Of a DNA stretch of 64,000 nucleotides, positions 8,793 to 19,577 are shown piece by piece. A model generated the notes under the pieces. The model ran no database searches. It was not told the origin of the DNA and worked only from the letters and a program-made list of their open reading frames with translations. The stretch is taken from contig CAWIOM010000007.1 of assembly GCA_963837735.1 (NCBI GenBank), positions 1-64,000 of the forward strand, written 5' to 3'. The stretch comes from VRUE01 sp963837735. GTDB taxonomy: Bacteria > Actinomycetota > Thermoleophilia > Solirubrobacterales > 70-9. Every line of letters begins with the position of its first letter. Position 1 is the first letter of the stretch. The position numbers were made by a program, and so were the translations under genes.

Positions 8793-8902
8793 GCCAAAAA
8801 CCTTACTTGCGAGAAGTCGCGGGTCGAGGCGGCGCGATTCCTTAACCAAGGCTTCCCCTGTCCCCGGCCTCTCTCCGCGCCCCGGACCGCCAAACTACCA
8901 CG

Positions 8903-11900
8903 GTGTCCTCTGGGAAGAGAGGGGCGCTGCTGCTGAGGCATCCCCGTGCTGTGCTCGCGATCGCCGCCCTCGCGCTGGCCGTGCTCGGCGCACTCGGCAC
9001 CGGCGTCGATAGCCGCCTCAGCCCGACCTCGCTCGACGTCCCCGGCACACCCTCCTCGCGGGCCAACGCGGTCCTGCGCGAGCACTTCGGCCAGTCGGCC
9101 CCATTCGCCGTCCTGCTCCGCGGCCCGGCGGCGGCGATCGACCGTCAGGGGCCGGAGCTGGTCCGCGCCCTTCGCGCCGGCGACCCCGCGGTGACGACGC
9201 TCTCGCCCTGGGACCGCGGCTCGGTCGGCAGGTTGCGGCCCAGTCCGCGCCAGGCGCTGATCGTGATCGACTTCCATGTCGGCCTCTCCGACTCGGTCAA
9301 CAACTCTGTCGACGAGCTCAACCAGGTCCTCGACGAACAGGTCCATCCGCCGGTCCGCGCCACCCAGACCGGCTACGCGACGCTCTCGCGGGCGATCCAG
9401 GACGAGTCGATCGCGGCCGCCGAGCGCAGCGAGCTGATCGCCATCCCGATCCTCCTGCTCGTCCTCCTGCTCGTCTTCCGCTCGCCGATCGCGGCGGCGA
9501 TCCCGCTCGGCTTCGGCGCCGTCACCGTCGCCAGCTCGCGGGGCCTCCTCTACATCTTCGCGAGCTGGTTCGACATCGACGCCTTTGCGCTCACGGTCTG
9601 CACGATGATGGGACTTGCCCTGGGGGTCGACTACGCGCTGTTGATGGTCTCGCGCTTCCGGGAAGAGATCGCCGGCGGGGCCTCGCCGCTCGAGGCGGCG
9701 ACGACGACCCGGCGCACCGCCGGACGGACGACCGCCTTCGCCGGCAGCACGCTGCTGCTCTCGATGCTGGTCGCGTTCTTCATCGTGCCCGGCTCGCTGC
9801 TCGCCTCGCTGGCGGCGACCGTCGCCCTCGTCGTCGTCCTCAGCGTTCTCGTCGCGACGATCGCCGGGCCGGCGCTGCTCACCCTGCTCGGCTCCAACCT
9901 CGACCGTTGGCGGATCGGCCGGGCCCCCTCCGGCCGCTCGCGCCTGATGATTCTCGTCACCGCCGCGCTGCGGCGGCCGGCCGCCGCAGCGATCGCGATC
10001 GGCGCCGTCGTCCTGATCCTCGCCGGCCCGGCGCTGGCGCTGAAGACCGGCCCGCCCAGCCCCGACCAGCTCGACCGGAGCAACGCCGCCCGCGCCGACA
10101 GCGAACTGCTCGCTCGCTCGGTCGGCCCCGGCTTCGAATCGCCGTTCGTCGTCGTCGCCGCAACCGACAGCGGGCCGATCACGGACCCCGAAAAGCTCAA
10201 GGCGCTGAGCCGCTGGCAGCGCAAGATCGCCGCCCTGCCGGGGGTCCAGGCGGTGATCGGGCCGGCCCGCGTCTCGGCCGCCGTCTCGCCGCTGCGCCGG
10301 CAGGGCAAGAACCTGCTCAGCGCCGACGGCGGGCCGCTCGCAAACGTCGGCAGGCTCGGCCGCAGCCTCGCCCGGGCGACGCTCGGCGTCGGCCAGGTGC
10401 GCGGCGGGATCCTCGAAGCCTCCTACGGGGCGGGCCTGCTGGCGGAAGGCTCGGGCCGGGCTGGGGAAGGCGCCCAGCTCCTCGCCCGCGGGCTCGGCCG
10501 GGCGACCGGCGGCACCCGCCGCCTGATCAAGGCCACGGAAGCCTTCTCGGCGGCGACCAACCGGCTGGCGCGGGTCCAGCAGCGACTCGCCCTGGGCAGC
10601 GTCGTGCTCAAGACCGGCATCCACGAACTGATCCCCAACCTGCGACGCAATGCGCTCAGCCGCTCGCGCCGGCTGCAGCGCTCCCTCAACGACAAGGCGC
10701 ACGGGACCCTGCCGCAGCTTCAGGGGTCGGCGCAGGTCGCCGACGAGCAGCTGAAGGCGGCGCTGCGCGAACTGGAAGCGATGACCGTCGGCCAGAGCGA
10801 CCCCAATTACACGGCGACGCTGGAAGCCGTCCGTCAGGCGAGCGCGGCCGCGAGCGCGGAGCCGGACGAACTCGCGGCGCTGCAGTCGGGCCTCGGCGAG
10901 GACGTCGGCGAATCGCAGCAGGTGACCTCATGGCTGGTCACCGGCGTCCACGAACTGAAGCGGCTCAGCTCGCTCGCCGGCCGGCTCTCCGACGGCGCCC
11001 AGCGGCTCGAGGCGGCCGACCGCAGGCTCGCCCAGGAAGCCGAAAAGCTGGAGCAGGGGGTCGCACCCGTCGGCGACGGCCTCTCGCGGCTCGCCGGCGG
11101 CGCAACCGTGCTCGCCGCCGGCATCGCCCGCCTCACCGGAGGCACCGAAGCGCTCAGCGCCAGCCTCGGCGAAGGCTACCGGCAGTCCTACCCGCTGCAG
11201 GCGGGCCTGCGCCGCGCCTCGGTGCGGATCGTCTCGACCGGCGCCTCGCTCCAGCGCCGCGCAGCCCGGGTGCGCGCCAGCACGCCCGGCATCTTCGATT
11301 CCGGGTACTTCGTCCTCTCCGCTCTCGACGGCGCCGCGCCGCCGCTGCGCGACCGGGCCGCGGAAGGGATCGACCTCGAACACAGCGGCCAGGCGGCGAC
11401 GCTGCTCGTCTTCTCCCGCTACGCCCTCAACTCGCCCGGCTCGATCGCCTTCAACAGAGCAGCTCAACCGCGACGCGGCGCGGCTCGGCCGCGAAGCGGG
11501 GGTGAGGACCGGCGTCGGCGGCGGCCCGGCGACGCTCAACGACTACAGCCGCGTGACCAGGGAGCGGATCCCGCTCGTCGTCGCGGCGATCACCCTCGCG
11601 ACCTTCCTCGTCCTGATCCTGATCCTCCGCTCGCTGCCGCTGGCGGCGATCGCGGTCGGCCTCAACCTGGCCACCGTGGGCGTCGCCTTCGGCATCCTCA
11701 CGATCCTCACCGAGGTCCCAGACAGCTGGCCGCTGGGCGGCCACAGCTACGTCGACTCGGTCGGCGCGACGATGATCTTCGGGATCGTCTTCGGGCTCTC
11801 GATCGATTACGCGGTCTTCCTCCTCGTGCGGATGCGGGAGCGCTACGACCGCGACGGCGACAATCGCGAGGCGATCATGTTCGGCCTCGAGAAGACGGCG

Positions 11901-12128
11901 CGGGTGATCACCGGCGCCGCGGCGATCATGATGGCCGTCTTCGTCGTCTTCGCCGGCGCCTCGATCGCCACCGTCAGCCAGCTCGGCGTCGGTCTCACGG
12001 TCGCCGTCCTTCTCGACGCCTCGGTCGTCCGCATCGTCATGCTGCCGGCGCTGATGCTGCTGCTCGGCGATCGGGTGTGGTGGTTGCCGAAGTGGATGGA
12101 CCGCGTCCTGCCGCGGCTCAACGTCTGA
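8903..12128 (+). CDS. MMPL/RND-type membrane transporter with long helical ectodomain, apparent frameshift
   Basis: About 1074 residues after correction, GTG start. Two RND halves are visible: helices near residues 13-30 and 175-330 (with GLALGVDYALLMVSRFRE, the GxxxDY-type motif), and a C-terminal set with FGLSIDYAVFLLVRMRE. Between them (about 470-830) is an Ala/Leu/Gly-rich helical region repeating patterns such as LAGGATVLAAGIARL, like YhgE/Pip-type ectodomains. MMPL proteins export lipids or lipoglycans. The frame breaks near 11455 (one extra A); correction gives FNEQLNRDAARLGREAGVRTG. It lies directly upstream of the Mce run, 153 bases away, and may be part of the same locus. Confidence 0.88.
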
Positions 12129-12281
12129 TCGGGGTCATAGGCTGAATTTCAGGCGCGGAAAGAGCGCGTTGAATTCCAGTTAAGTACCCACTCAGGTGCC
12201 GCTTGCAGGGGGAACGCTCGGATACGATTCTGGCGCCGTTCCCTCGGATCGGAGGCCGAGAGGAGCCGCAAGCGATTACCC

Positions 12282-13673
12282 GTGGCTGCTAATCCAAGAG
12301 GCGAGGAAAAAGGCCCGGCGCAGAGTCGGGGGACAACCCCCGTGCGCGTCGGGGTCATCGCTGCCCTGGCGGTGGTCGTGATCGCTCTCGGAGTGATCCT
12401 CTTCGGCGGCGGCGGCGGCCACCAGTACAACCTCCTCTTCCAGAACGCCAGCCAGCTCGTCCCCGACAACCAGGTCCTGATCGGTGGCCAGCCGGTCGGC
12501 TCGGTGGAAAGCATCGAGCTCACCGACGACAACCTCGCCGAAGTCAAGATCTCGGTAGAACAGGAGCTCCACGAGGGCTCGAGCGCGATCGTCCGCGCGA
12601 CCTCGCTCTCGGGCGTCGCCAACCACTACGTCTCGATCAGCCCGGGGCCCAACGACAACCCGCCCCTCGACGACGGCGCGACCCTCGGCCTCTCCGAAAC
12701 GACCACCCCCGCCGACCTCGACCAGCTCTTCAACAGCTTTCCGGCCCGCGTCCGGCGCGGCTTCGCCGACTTCATCCAGGGACAGGCGGCGTTCTACGCG
12801 GGCCGCGGCAAGGACGCCAACGTCGCCGCCAAGTACTTCGCCCCGTCGTTGAACCGGACCAACGCCTTCGTCGGCGAACTGAATGCCGACCAGCGCCTCT
12901 TCGAACAGTTCGTCGTCAACTCGGGAAAGCTCTCGACCGCGGTCGCCCAGCGCGGCGACGCGCTCTCCAACGCGGTCTCCAACGCGAGCACGGCGTTCGG
13001 CGCGATCGCCCGCGAGAACGTCGCCTTCGGCCAGACCCTGAAGCGGCTGCCGCCGGTCTTCCGCCAGAGCAACACGACCTTCGTCAACCTCCGCGCCGCC
13101 CTCGACGACCTCGATCCGCTGGTCGAAACGGCGAAGCCGGCGACCAAGAACCTGGCGCCGTTCCTCGCCGAACTGCGCCCGGTGATCCAGAAAGCCGTGC
13201 CGCTGTTCAAGAACCTCCGCCTCACCGTCCGCCGGCCCGGCAAGGCCAACGACGCGGCCGAGCTGCTCGCCGCCCTGCCCACCGTCCAGCAGCGCGCCGC
13301 CAAGGCCTTCCCGCACTCGGAAAAGGCGATCGCCGACTTCCAGCCCAACCTCGACTTCGCCCGCGCCTACACCCCCGACATCTTCAACGGCTTCGCCAAG
13401 CTCGGCCAGATCACCGGCAACTACGACGCCAACGGGCACTACGCGCGCATCTCCTTCTCCAACCTCAACATCTTCAACTACTCCGCCGGTGAACTGGAAC
13501 CGATCCCGCCGAGCCGGCAGTTCGAAACCCTCGGCTCCGCCGAAACCGTCAAGCGCCGCTGCCCCGGCGGCGCCACGCAGCCCGCCGGCGACGGCTCCAA
13601 CCCGTTCGTCGAACCGCCCTTCTCCGGCTCCGGCGTGACCTCGTCCGAATGCAACCCGGCGGACACGCCATGA
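12282..13673 (+). CDS. Mce/MlaD family protein, 1 of 6
   Basis: 463 residues from GTG. One N-terminal membrane helix (about 21-41) precedes an MlaD/Mce domain (about 47-125, with VLIGGQPVGSVESIEL) and a long alpha-helical extension. The last 40 residues are Pro/Gly-rich with two cysteines. Mce proteins form hexameric lipid-binding rings or tubes outside the membrane and shuttle lipids or sterols to a YrbE permease. This is the first of six consecutive mce genes, an mceA-F-like count. No yrbE gene lies in the 153 bases before it; the upstream neighbour is the MMPL gene. Confidence 0.88.
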   Translation: MAANPRGEEKGPAQSRGTTPVRVGVIAALAVVVIALGVILFGGGGGHQYNLLFQNASQLVPDNQVLIGGQPVGSVESIELTDDNLAEVKISVEQELHEGSSAIVRATSLSGVANHYVSISPGPNDNPPLDDGATLGLSETTTPADLDQLFNSFPARVRRGFADFIQGQAAFYAGRGKDANVAAKYFAPSLNRTNAFVGELNADQRLFEQFVVNSGKLSTAVAQRGDALSNAVSNASTAFGAIARENVAFGQTLKRLPPVFRQSNTTFVNLRAALDDLDPLVETAKPATKNLAPFLAELRPVIQKAVPLFKNLRLTVRRPGKANDAAELLAALPTVQQRAAKAFPHSEKAIADFQPNLDFARAYTPDIFNGFAKLGQITGNYDANGHYARISFSNLNIFNYSAGELEPIPPSRQFETLGSAETVKRRCPGGATQPAGDGSNPFVEPPFSGSGVTSSECNPADTP

Positions 13674-15245
13674 GGAAGAGCCGCAAAAAAGGCCTGATCG
13701 CCCTCCTCCTGGTCGCCGTCGTCGTCGCGATCGTCCTGATCGCCTCCTCGGGCAGCGGCGACAAGGGCTACGTCGTGCGGGCGATCTTCGACAACGGCTC
13801 GTTCATGGTCCAGGGCGAGCAGGTCCGCATCGCCGGCGCCAACGTCGGCGAAATCGAAGAAGTCGACGTCACCCGGCCCGGCGAGGTCGGCGGCTACGAA
13901 AACGGCAAGCCGAAGGTGATACCCGGCAAGGCGGTGATCGTGATGAAGATCACCGACCCCGGCTTCCAGGACTTCCGCGAAGACGCCAGCTGCGAGATCC
14001 GCCCGCAATCGCTGATCGGCGAGAAGTACGTCGACTGCCGCCCGACCCTGCCCCGCGCCCCGGGCACCCAGCCGCCGCCGCCGCTGAGGGAAATCGGCAG
14101 CGGCCAGCCGGGGGCGGGGGAGCTGTTGCTGCCGCTCGAAAACAACAGCTCCAGCGTCGATCCGGATCTGATCAACGACATCCAAACGCTGCCCTACGCG
14201 CAGCGCTTCCGGCTGATCTTCAACGAACTGGGCGCCACCCTGGCGGGTCGCGGCAGCGATGTCGCGGCGGCCGTCAAGCGCGCCAACCCCGACCTCCGCG
14301 ACGCCGACCGCCTGCTCCAGATCCTCGCCGAACAGAAGAACGAACTCGCCCAGCTCGCCGTCGACTCCGAGCGGGTCACGCGGCCCCTCGCCGAACAGCG
14401 CCGGCACGTCGCCGGCTTCTTCTCGAACGCCGGGGCCGCCGGGCAGGCGACCGCCGAGCGGGGGGCCGAACTGGAAGCCAGCCTCAGCAAGTTCCCCCAG
14501 TTCCTGCGTGAGTTCCGCACGACGATGCGCAACCTGCAGGGCTTCTCCGACGCCGCCACGCCGGTCTTCCAGAACCTCGACCGGGCGACCCCGGCGCTGA
14601 CCGAAGCGACCCGCAACCTGACGCCCTTCACCGCTGCCTCGACCGTCGCCCTGAAGTCGCTCGGCAACGCCGGCGAAGCGTCGGGCCCGATCTTCCGCGC
14701 CGCCGACCCGATCGTCAAGAAGTCCCGCAACCTGGCCCGGTCGGGGGTCGGCCCGACGACCAACCTGGCCAAGTTCCTCGTCAGCACCAAGAAGACCAAG
14801 GGCTTCGACAATCTCGTCGACCTGATCTACAACGGCACCGGGGCGACCAACGAGTTCGACAAGTACGGCCACCTGATCCGCAGCTTGGTGACGCTGCAGG
14901 ATTGCGCCGAATACGTGATCGCGCCGAAGAGCGGCTGCCATGCGACGTTCGACAGCGAAGGAGGAGCGTCGGCCTTCGACTCCGCCGCCGTCTACGCGCG
15001 GATCCAGGAAGAACTGGCAAAGCGAAGCGGCGGAACGGCGGCGACGACCCTCGGGCCCAGCACCTTCCTCAACCCCTCGGCGCCGGCCGAACCGACCCCC
15101 GAACTGGGCGAAGGCGAAGCCTTCGGCCTCGGCCTCGGCGGCGAAGCCGGAGAAGCGGCGGAAGAAGCGAGCCGCAGAAGCGGCCCCGCGCTCCCCAGCC
15201 TCCCCCGCCCAGCGCGCCCTCCTCGACTACCTCCTCGGACCGTGA
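13670..15245 (+). CDS. Mce/MlaD family protein, 2 of 6, apparent frameshift near 3' end
   Basis: About 524 residues after correction. A membrane helix (8-26), an Mce domain (about 32-125, QVRIAGANVGEIEEV) and a helical region. The ATG overlaps the previous stop (ATGA). Uncorrected, the frame runs through into the next gene to make a 1005-residue double-Mce protein. A one-base correction in the CCCC run at 15184-15187 gives a C-terminus ending ALLDYLLGP and a TGA at 15243-15245, which overlaps the GTG of the next gene exactly as at the other junctions. Two separate genes are therefore more likely. Confidence 0.78.
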
Positions 15246-16666
15246 AAGACCGCAGCGGAATACAGGGCATAGCGAGCAACCCGGTCCTGGTCGGGGCGGT
15301 CACCGTGCTGGTGATCCTGGTCGCGGTCTTCCTTGCCTACAACGCCAACAACGGCCTGCCCTTCGTCTCCACCTACAACCTCAAGGCGCGGGTCCCGAAC
15401 GCGCAGGCGCTGGTCAAAGGCAACGAGGTGCGGATCGGCGGCGCCCGCGTCGGCGTCGTCAAGTCGGTGAAGCCGGTCGAACTGAAGAACGGCAACTTCG
15501 CCGCCGAACTCAGCCTCAGCCTCGACAAGGTCGCCCAGCCGGTGCCGGTCGACTCGACCCTGGTCATCCGCCCCCGCTCGCCGCTCGGGCTCAAGTACGT
15601 GCAGATCGAGCCCGGCGACTCTTCGAAGGGGTTCGAAGCCGGCGAAACGATCCCGGTCTCGGCCTCGCGCCCCGAATCCGTCGACATCGACGAATTCTTC
15701 AGCATGTTCAACGAAGAAACCCGCCACGCGATTCGCCAGAACGAGGCCGGCTTCGGCAACGCCTTCGCCGGCCGCGGGCCGCAGCTCAACGCCGCCTTCG
15801 GCAGCCTGCGGAAACTCGCCGAAAGCGCCCAGGCACCGCTCGCCAACCTGGTCGCGCCCTCGACCAACTTCGCCGGCTTCTGGCGGGCCCTGCAGGCATT
15901 CAACGCGACCCTCGCCCCGGTCGCCGAGATCAACGGCACGCTCTTCGTCGCCCTCGACCGCACCTTCGCCGCCTTCGCCCGGGTCTCCCGCCCCTACATC
16001 CAGGAAACGATCTCCAAGGGCCCGCAGACGCTCGACACCGCGATCGCCGACCTGCCGGCGATAGATCCGTTCCTGCAGTCCTCGGAACGGTTCTTCGCCG
16101 CTTTCGAGCCGGGCAGCAAGGCGCTCGCCGACTCCTCGCCGATCCTCAACGCGGCCCAGGTCGCCGGCATCCCGGTGCTGAAGGCCTCGCCGGTGTTCCA
16201 GGCCCAGCTCGAGCCGACCGCCAAGGCCCTGCTCGCCTTCCAGGAAACGCCGGGCGTCTTCAGCGCCCTCAACCTGCTGATCGACACGAACCAGGTGCTC
16301 GGGCCGCCGATCAAGTTCATCGCCCCGGCGCAGTCCACCTGCAACTACCTGACCCTCGCCTTCGGCAACGTCGGCAATGCCTTGAGCGAAAACAACGGCC
16401 AGGCCAACTGGGCCGGAGCTCTGGCGCTCGAGCCGCCGACCGGGCCCAACAACGAGGGCGGCGCCTCCTCGGCCCCGGCCAACGGCGGTTCCGACCGGGC
16501 CAACCACCTCCATTACAACCCCTACCCGAACACCGCCTCGCCCGGCCAGTCCCCGCAGGAGTGCGAGGCGGGGAACGAGCCCTACACGAAGGGCGTGACG
16601 ACGATCGGCAACGCGCCGGGCAACCAGGGCCTCGAAACCCGCGGTCAGCTCAAGGAAGGCGAATGA
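15242..16666 (+). CDS. Mce/MlaD family protein, 3 of 6
   Basis: 474 residues from GTG at 15242 (GTGA overlap with the corrected end of the previous gene). Membrane helix at about 16-36, Mce domain about 42-130 (VRIGGARVGVVKSV), then a helical tail and a low-complexity Gly/Asn/Pro-rich C-terminus with two cysteines. The segment PVLVGAVTVLVILVAVF is a clean N-terminal anchor right after the start, which supports a separate gene rather than an internal domain of a fusion. Confidence 0.82.
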   Translation: MKDRSGIQGIASNPVLVGAVTVLVILVAVFLAYNANNGLPFVSTYNLKARVPNAQALVKGNEVRIGGARVGVVKSVKPVELKNGNFAAELSLSLDKVAQPVPVDSTLVIRPRSPLGLKYVQIEPGDSSKGFEAGETIPVSASRPESVDIDEFFSMFNEETRHAIRQNEAGFGNAFAGRGPQLNAAFGSLRKLAESAQAPLANLVAPSTNFAGFWRALQAFNATLAPVAEINGTLFVALDRTFAAFARVSRPYIQETISKGPQTLDTAIADLPAIDPFLQSSERFFAAFEPGSKALADSSPILNAAQVAGIPVLKASPVFQAQLEPTAKALLAFQETPGVFSALNLLIDTNQVLGPPIKFIAPAQSTCNYLTLAFGNVGNALSENNGQANWAGALALEPPTGPNNEGGASSAPANGGSDRANHLHYNPYPNTASPGQSPQECEAGNEPYTKGVTTIGNAPGNQGLETRGQLKEGE

Positions 16667-18171
16667 TGAGCCGCATGCCTGAGCGCGACACCAGGGCCGG
16701 CGCCACCAAGGCGCGGCGCTTCTCGTGGCGGCCGAGCAACGCGACGATCGCCGTGATCTTCCTGCTGATCGTGACGATCGGCCCCTACCTGGCCTTCACC
16801 AAACACGTTCCCTTCACCAGCTACGGCTATCAGGTCAACGCCACCTTCTCGAACGGCGTCAACATCTCGAAAAACTCCCCGGTCCGGATCGCCGGCGTCG
16901 AAGTCGGCAAAGTGATCGGCGTCGGCCGCGACGGCGATGCGACGAAGGTGACCTTCACGGTCGGCGGCTCGGGCCGGCCGATCCACGAGGACGCCTTCGC
17001 CGAGATCCGGCCGCGGATCTTCCTCGAGGGCAACTTCTTCATCGAACTGGACCCCGGCAGCCCGAGCTCGCCCGAGATGGACAGCGGCGGCACGATCCCG
17101 GTCAGCCACACGTCGACCGCGGTCCAGCTCGACGAGATCCTCACCGCCCTGCAGTCGCCGGTTCGGGCCGACCTCGGCAATCTGCTCAAGGGCTTCGGCA
17201 CGGCGCTCAACGCGACCCCGACCGCGGCCGAAGACGCGACTCAGCTGCCCGAGGTGCAGGGCAAGAGCGGCGGCGAAGCGCTCAACGGGGTCCTCAAATA
17301 CGGCGGCGACGCCGGCCGCTACGGCGCCCAGGTGGCCAACGCCTTCCTCGGCACCAGCCCCCATGACCTCTCGCGGTTGATCGCCGGCACCGCCCGCACC
17401 TTCGGTGCCCTCTCCCGGCGCGAGGGCGAACTGCAGAGCCTGATCGTCAACTTCGAGGTCTTCACCGGCGCCCTCGCCGGCCAGTCGGAGAACCTCGAAA
17501 GCACCCTGCGGAACTTCGCGCCGGCGCTGAAGACGGCGAAGACCTCGCTGGTGAACCTGAACAAGACGCTGCCGCCGCTGCGTGCTTATGCGATCGAGCT
17601 GACCCCGGCGGTCGCCGAGCTCCCCGACCTGATCTCGTCCGCCGAACCGTGGCTCGAACAGGCCCGCCCGCTCGTCTCGGGCAAGGAGGCCGGCGGCATC
17701 GCCAGGCTGCTCGCGGAAGCGACCCCCGGGCTCGCCGGCGCCGCCCAGGAAGCCAAGGCCGTCGCCCTGCCCCAGCTCAACCGCCTCAGCCTCTGCGGCT
17801 CGAAGGTCCTGATCCCGACCGGCAACCAGACGATCGCAGACCCCTTCAGCACCGGCGGCCCCAACTACCGCGAGTTCCTCTACACGCTCACCGACTTCGC
17901 CGGCCAGAGCCAGAACTTCGACGGCAACGGGGCCTACTTCCGGATTCAGCCCGGAGGAGGCGAACTGCTCGTCGCCGAGCCGAATCCGAACGGCGGACAG
18001 ACCACGGAGAAGAACGGCTACGCGTTCACGAGCACGCCGCCGCTCGGCGTCGCCCCCCAGCTCCAGGGCCGGCCGCCGAAGAAGCCGGGCGCCCGCTGCG
18101 ACAAGCAGCCCGTGCCCGACGTCAACGAAAACGGCGCCGGCCCCCCGACCCTGACGGTGACGACGCCATGA
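16663..18171 (+). CDS. Mce/MlaD family protein, 4 of 6
   Basis: 502 residues from the first of two tandem ATGs, which overlaps the previous stop (ATGA). A basic N-terminus, a membrane helix at about 25-43, the Mce domain about 52-140 (VRIAGVEVGKVIGV), then a long helical region and a Gly/Pro-rich tail containing a Cys. Layout and length match the other five Mce proteins and actinobacterial MceA-F subunits. It probably contributes one subunit to a hetero-oligomeric lipid conduit. Confidence 0.88.
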   Translation: MMSRMPERDTRAGATKARRFSWRPSNATIAVIFLLIVTIGPYLAFTKHVPFTSYGYQVNATFSNGVNISKNSPVRIAGVEVGKVIGVGRDGDATKVTFTVGGSGRPIHEDAFAEIRPRIFLEGNFFIELDPGSPSSPEMDSGGTIPVSHTSTAVQLDEILTALQSPVRADLGNLLKGFGTALNATPTAAEDATQLPEVQGKSGGEALNGVLKYGGDAGRYGAQVANAFLGTSPHDLSRLIAGTARTFGALSRREGELQSLIVNFEVFTGALAGQSENLESTLRNFAPALKTAKTSLVNLNKTLPPLRAYAIELTPAVAELPDLISSAEPWLEQARPLVSGKEAGGIARLLAEATPGLAGAAQEAKAVALPQLNRLSLCGSKVLIPTGNQTIADPFSTGGPNYREFLYTLTDFAGQSQNFDGNGAYFRIQPGGGELLVAEPNPNGGQTTEKNGYAFTSTPPLGVAPQLQGRPPKKPGARCDKQPVPDVNENGAGPPTLTVTTP

Positions 18172-19577
18172 CCGGACCCGAAAAACGCAGCCGCTGGCAG
18201 CACTTCCGCGCCTCGCTCTCGCGCCAGACCCGCGGCAAAAGCAAAGACACGATCGCGATCGTCGTCCTCGCCCTCGCCGGCGTCGTGATGACGCTCTTCA
18301 TCTTCACCCAGCAGAAAGCCTCGCTGCCGTCATGGGCACCGTTCGTCGGTGAAGAATTCGTCCACATCACGGGAGAGTTCGAAACAGCCCAGGCGGTCGC
18401 TCCCGGCCAGGGCCAGGCGGTGGACATCGCCGGCGTCCAGGTCGGCAAGATCAGCTCCGTCGCGCTCGAAGAAGGCCACGCCGTCGTCGGCATGGACATC
18501 GAGCCCAAGTACATAGGGCTCATCCACCCCGACGCGACCCTCCTGATGCGGCCGAAAACGCCCCTCAACGACATGGTCGTCGAGGTCACTCCCGGAACCG
18601 CGCCCGGGCACCTCGAAGGAGGCGACAACATCCCGCTCGCGCAGACCGAGTCGAACACCAACCTCGACGCCTTCCTCGCCACCCTCGACGCCGACACCCG
18701 CCAGTACATCCAGCTCCTCCTCGCCGGCGGAGCCGAAGGCGTCGGCAACGGCCGCCAGCTCTCCGGCGCCTTCCGCCGCTTCCAGCCCTTCGTCCATTAC
18801 CTCGCCGACATCAACAGGGCGGTGGCCGCCCGCCGTCACGCCCTCGCCGGCGTGATCCACAACTTCGGCAGCCTGACCACGGAACTGGGCCGCCGCGACG
18901 CCGAGGTCGAACGCTTCGTCAGCGGCTCCCAGGCGGCGCTCGGCAACTTCGCCAACGAGCAGCAGGCGATCCAGGAATCGCTGGTCGAGTTCCCGTCCAC
19001 GCTGGCCGCCGTCCAGGCGGGCCTCGCCAGCTCCAACGCCTTCTCCGTCGCCGCCCGCCCCGCTCTGATCGGCCTCATCCCCCAGGCCGAAGCCCTCGGC
19101 CCGGCGCTCAGGGCGAGCGAGCGCTTCTTCGACGAAACGACGGCGCCGATCGGCGAACAGATCAGGCCCTTCACCCGCCAGGTGCGTCCCGTCCTCACCC
19201 ACGCCAAGCAGGGCGCGACCCCGCTCAAGAAGACGGTCGCCGGCTTCGGCAACTCGCTGGGAGCGCTCAACTCCTTCTTCAACGAGCTCGCCTACAAGCC
19301 GAGCGGCAAGCAGAGCTTCCTCTACTACCTGCCCTGGTTCAACCACAACACCAACGCCACCTACAACATCGTCGACGGCGGCGGCCCCGTCCAGCGCGGC
19401 CTCGTGATGATCACCTGCAACGGCGCCTCGCTCGGCTACGGCCTCGCCGGTCTCGAAACCAACCGGTATCTGAAAACGCTTCTGCAGGGCGCCCGGATCC
19501 CGCGCGCAAACCAGCTGCCGGCGATCCCGGCGGAACCCGCCACGCCGTCGATCTTCTGCGGCCCGGGAGCGAAATGA
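18168..19577 (+). CDS. Mce/MlaD family protein, 5 of 6
   Basis: 469 residues; ATG at 18168 overlaps the previous stop. Membrane helix at about 28-46, Mce domain about 63-150 (AVDIAGVQVGKISSVAL), helical extension with repeated Asn/Ala/Leu heptads, and a C-terminal segment with two cysteines (ITCNGASLGYG and FCGPG at the end). There is no lipobox, unlike MceE of mycobacteria, so it is anchored by the N-terminal helix. Confidence 0.86.
   Translation: MTGPEKRSRWQHFRASLSRQTRGKSKDTIAIVVLALAGVVMTLFIFTQQKASLPSWAPFVGEEFVHITGEFETAQAVAPGQGQAVDIAGVQVGKISSVALEEGHAVVGMDIEPKYIGLIHPDATLLMRPKTPLNDMVVEVTPGTAPGHLEGGDNIPLAQTESNTNLDAFLATLDADTRQYIQLLLAGGAEGVGNGRQLSGAFRRFQPFVHYLADINRAVAARRHALAGVIHNFGSLTTELGRRDAEVERFVSGSQAALGNFANEQQAIQESLVEFPSTLAAVQAGLASSNAFSVAARPALIGLIPQAEALGPALRASERFFDETTAPIGEQIRPFTRQVRPVLTHAKQGATPLKKTVAGFGNSLGALNSFFNELAYKPSGKQSFLYYLPWFNHNTNATYNIVDGGGPVQRGLVMITCNGASLGYGLAGLETNRYLKTLLQGARIPRANQLPAIPAEPATPSIFCGPGAK

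Noticed and set aside
8693..10702. Long minus-strand open frame opposite the MMPL gene
   Set aside because: Antisense shadow without signal, domain or family sequence; the plus strand encodes a conserved transporter.
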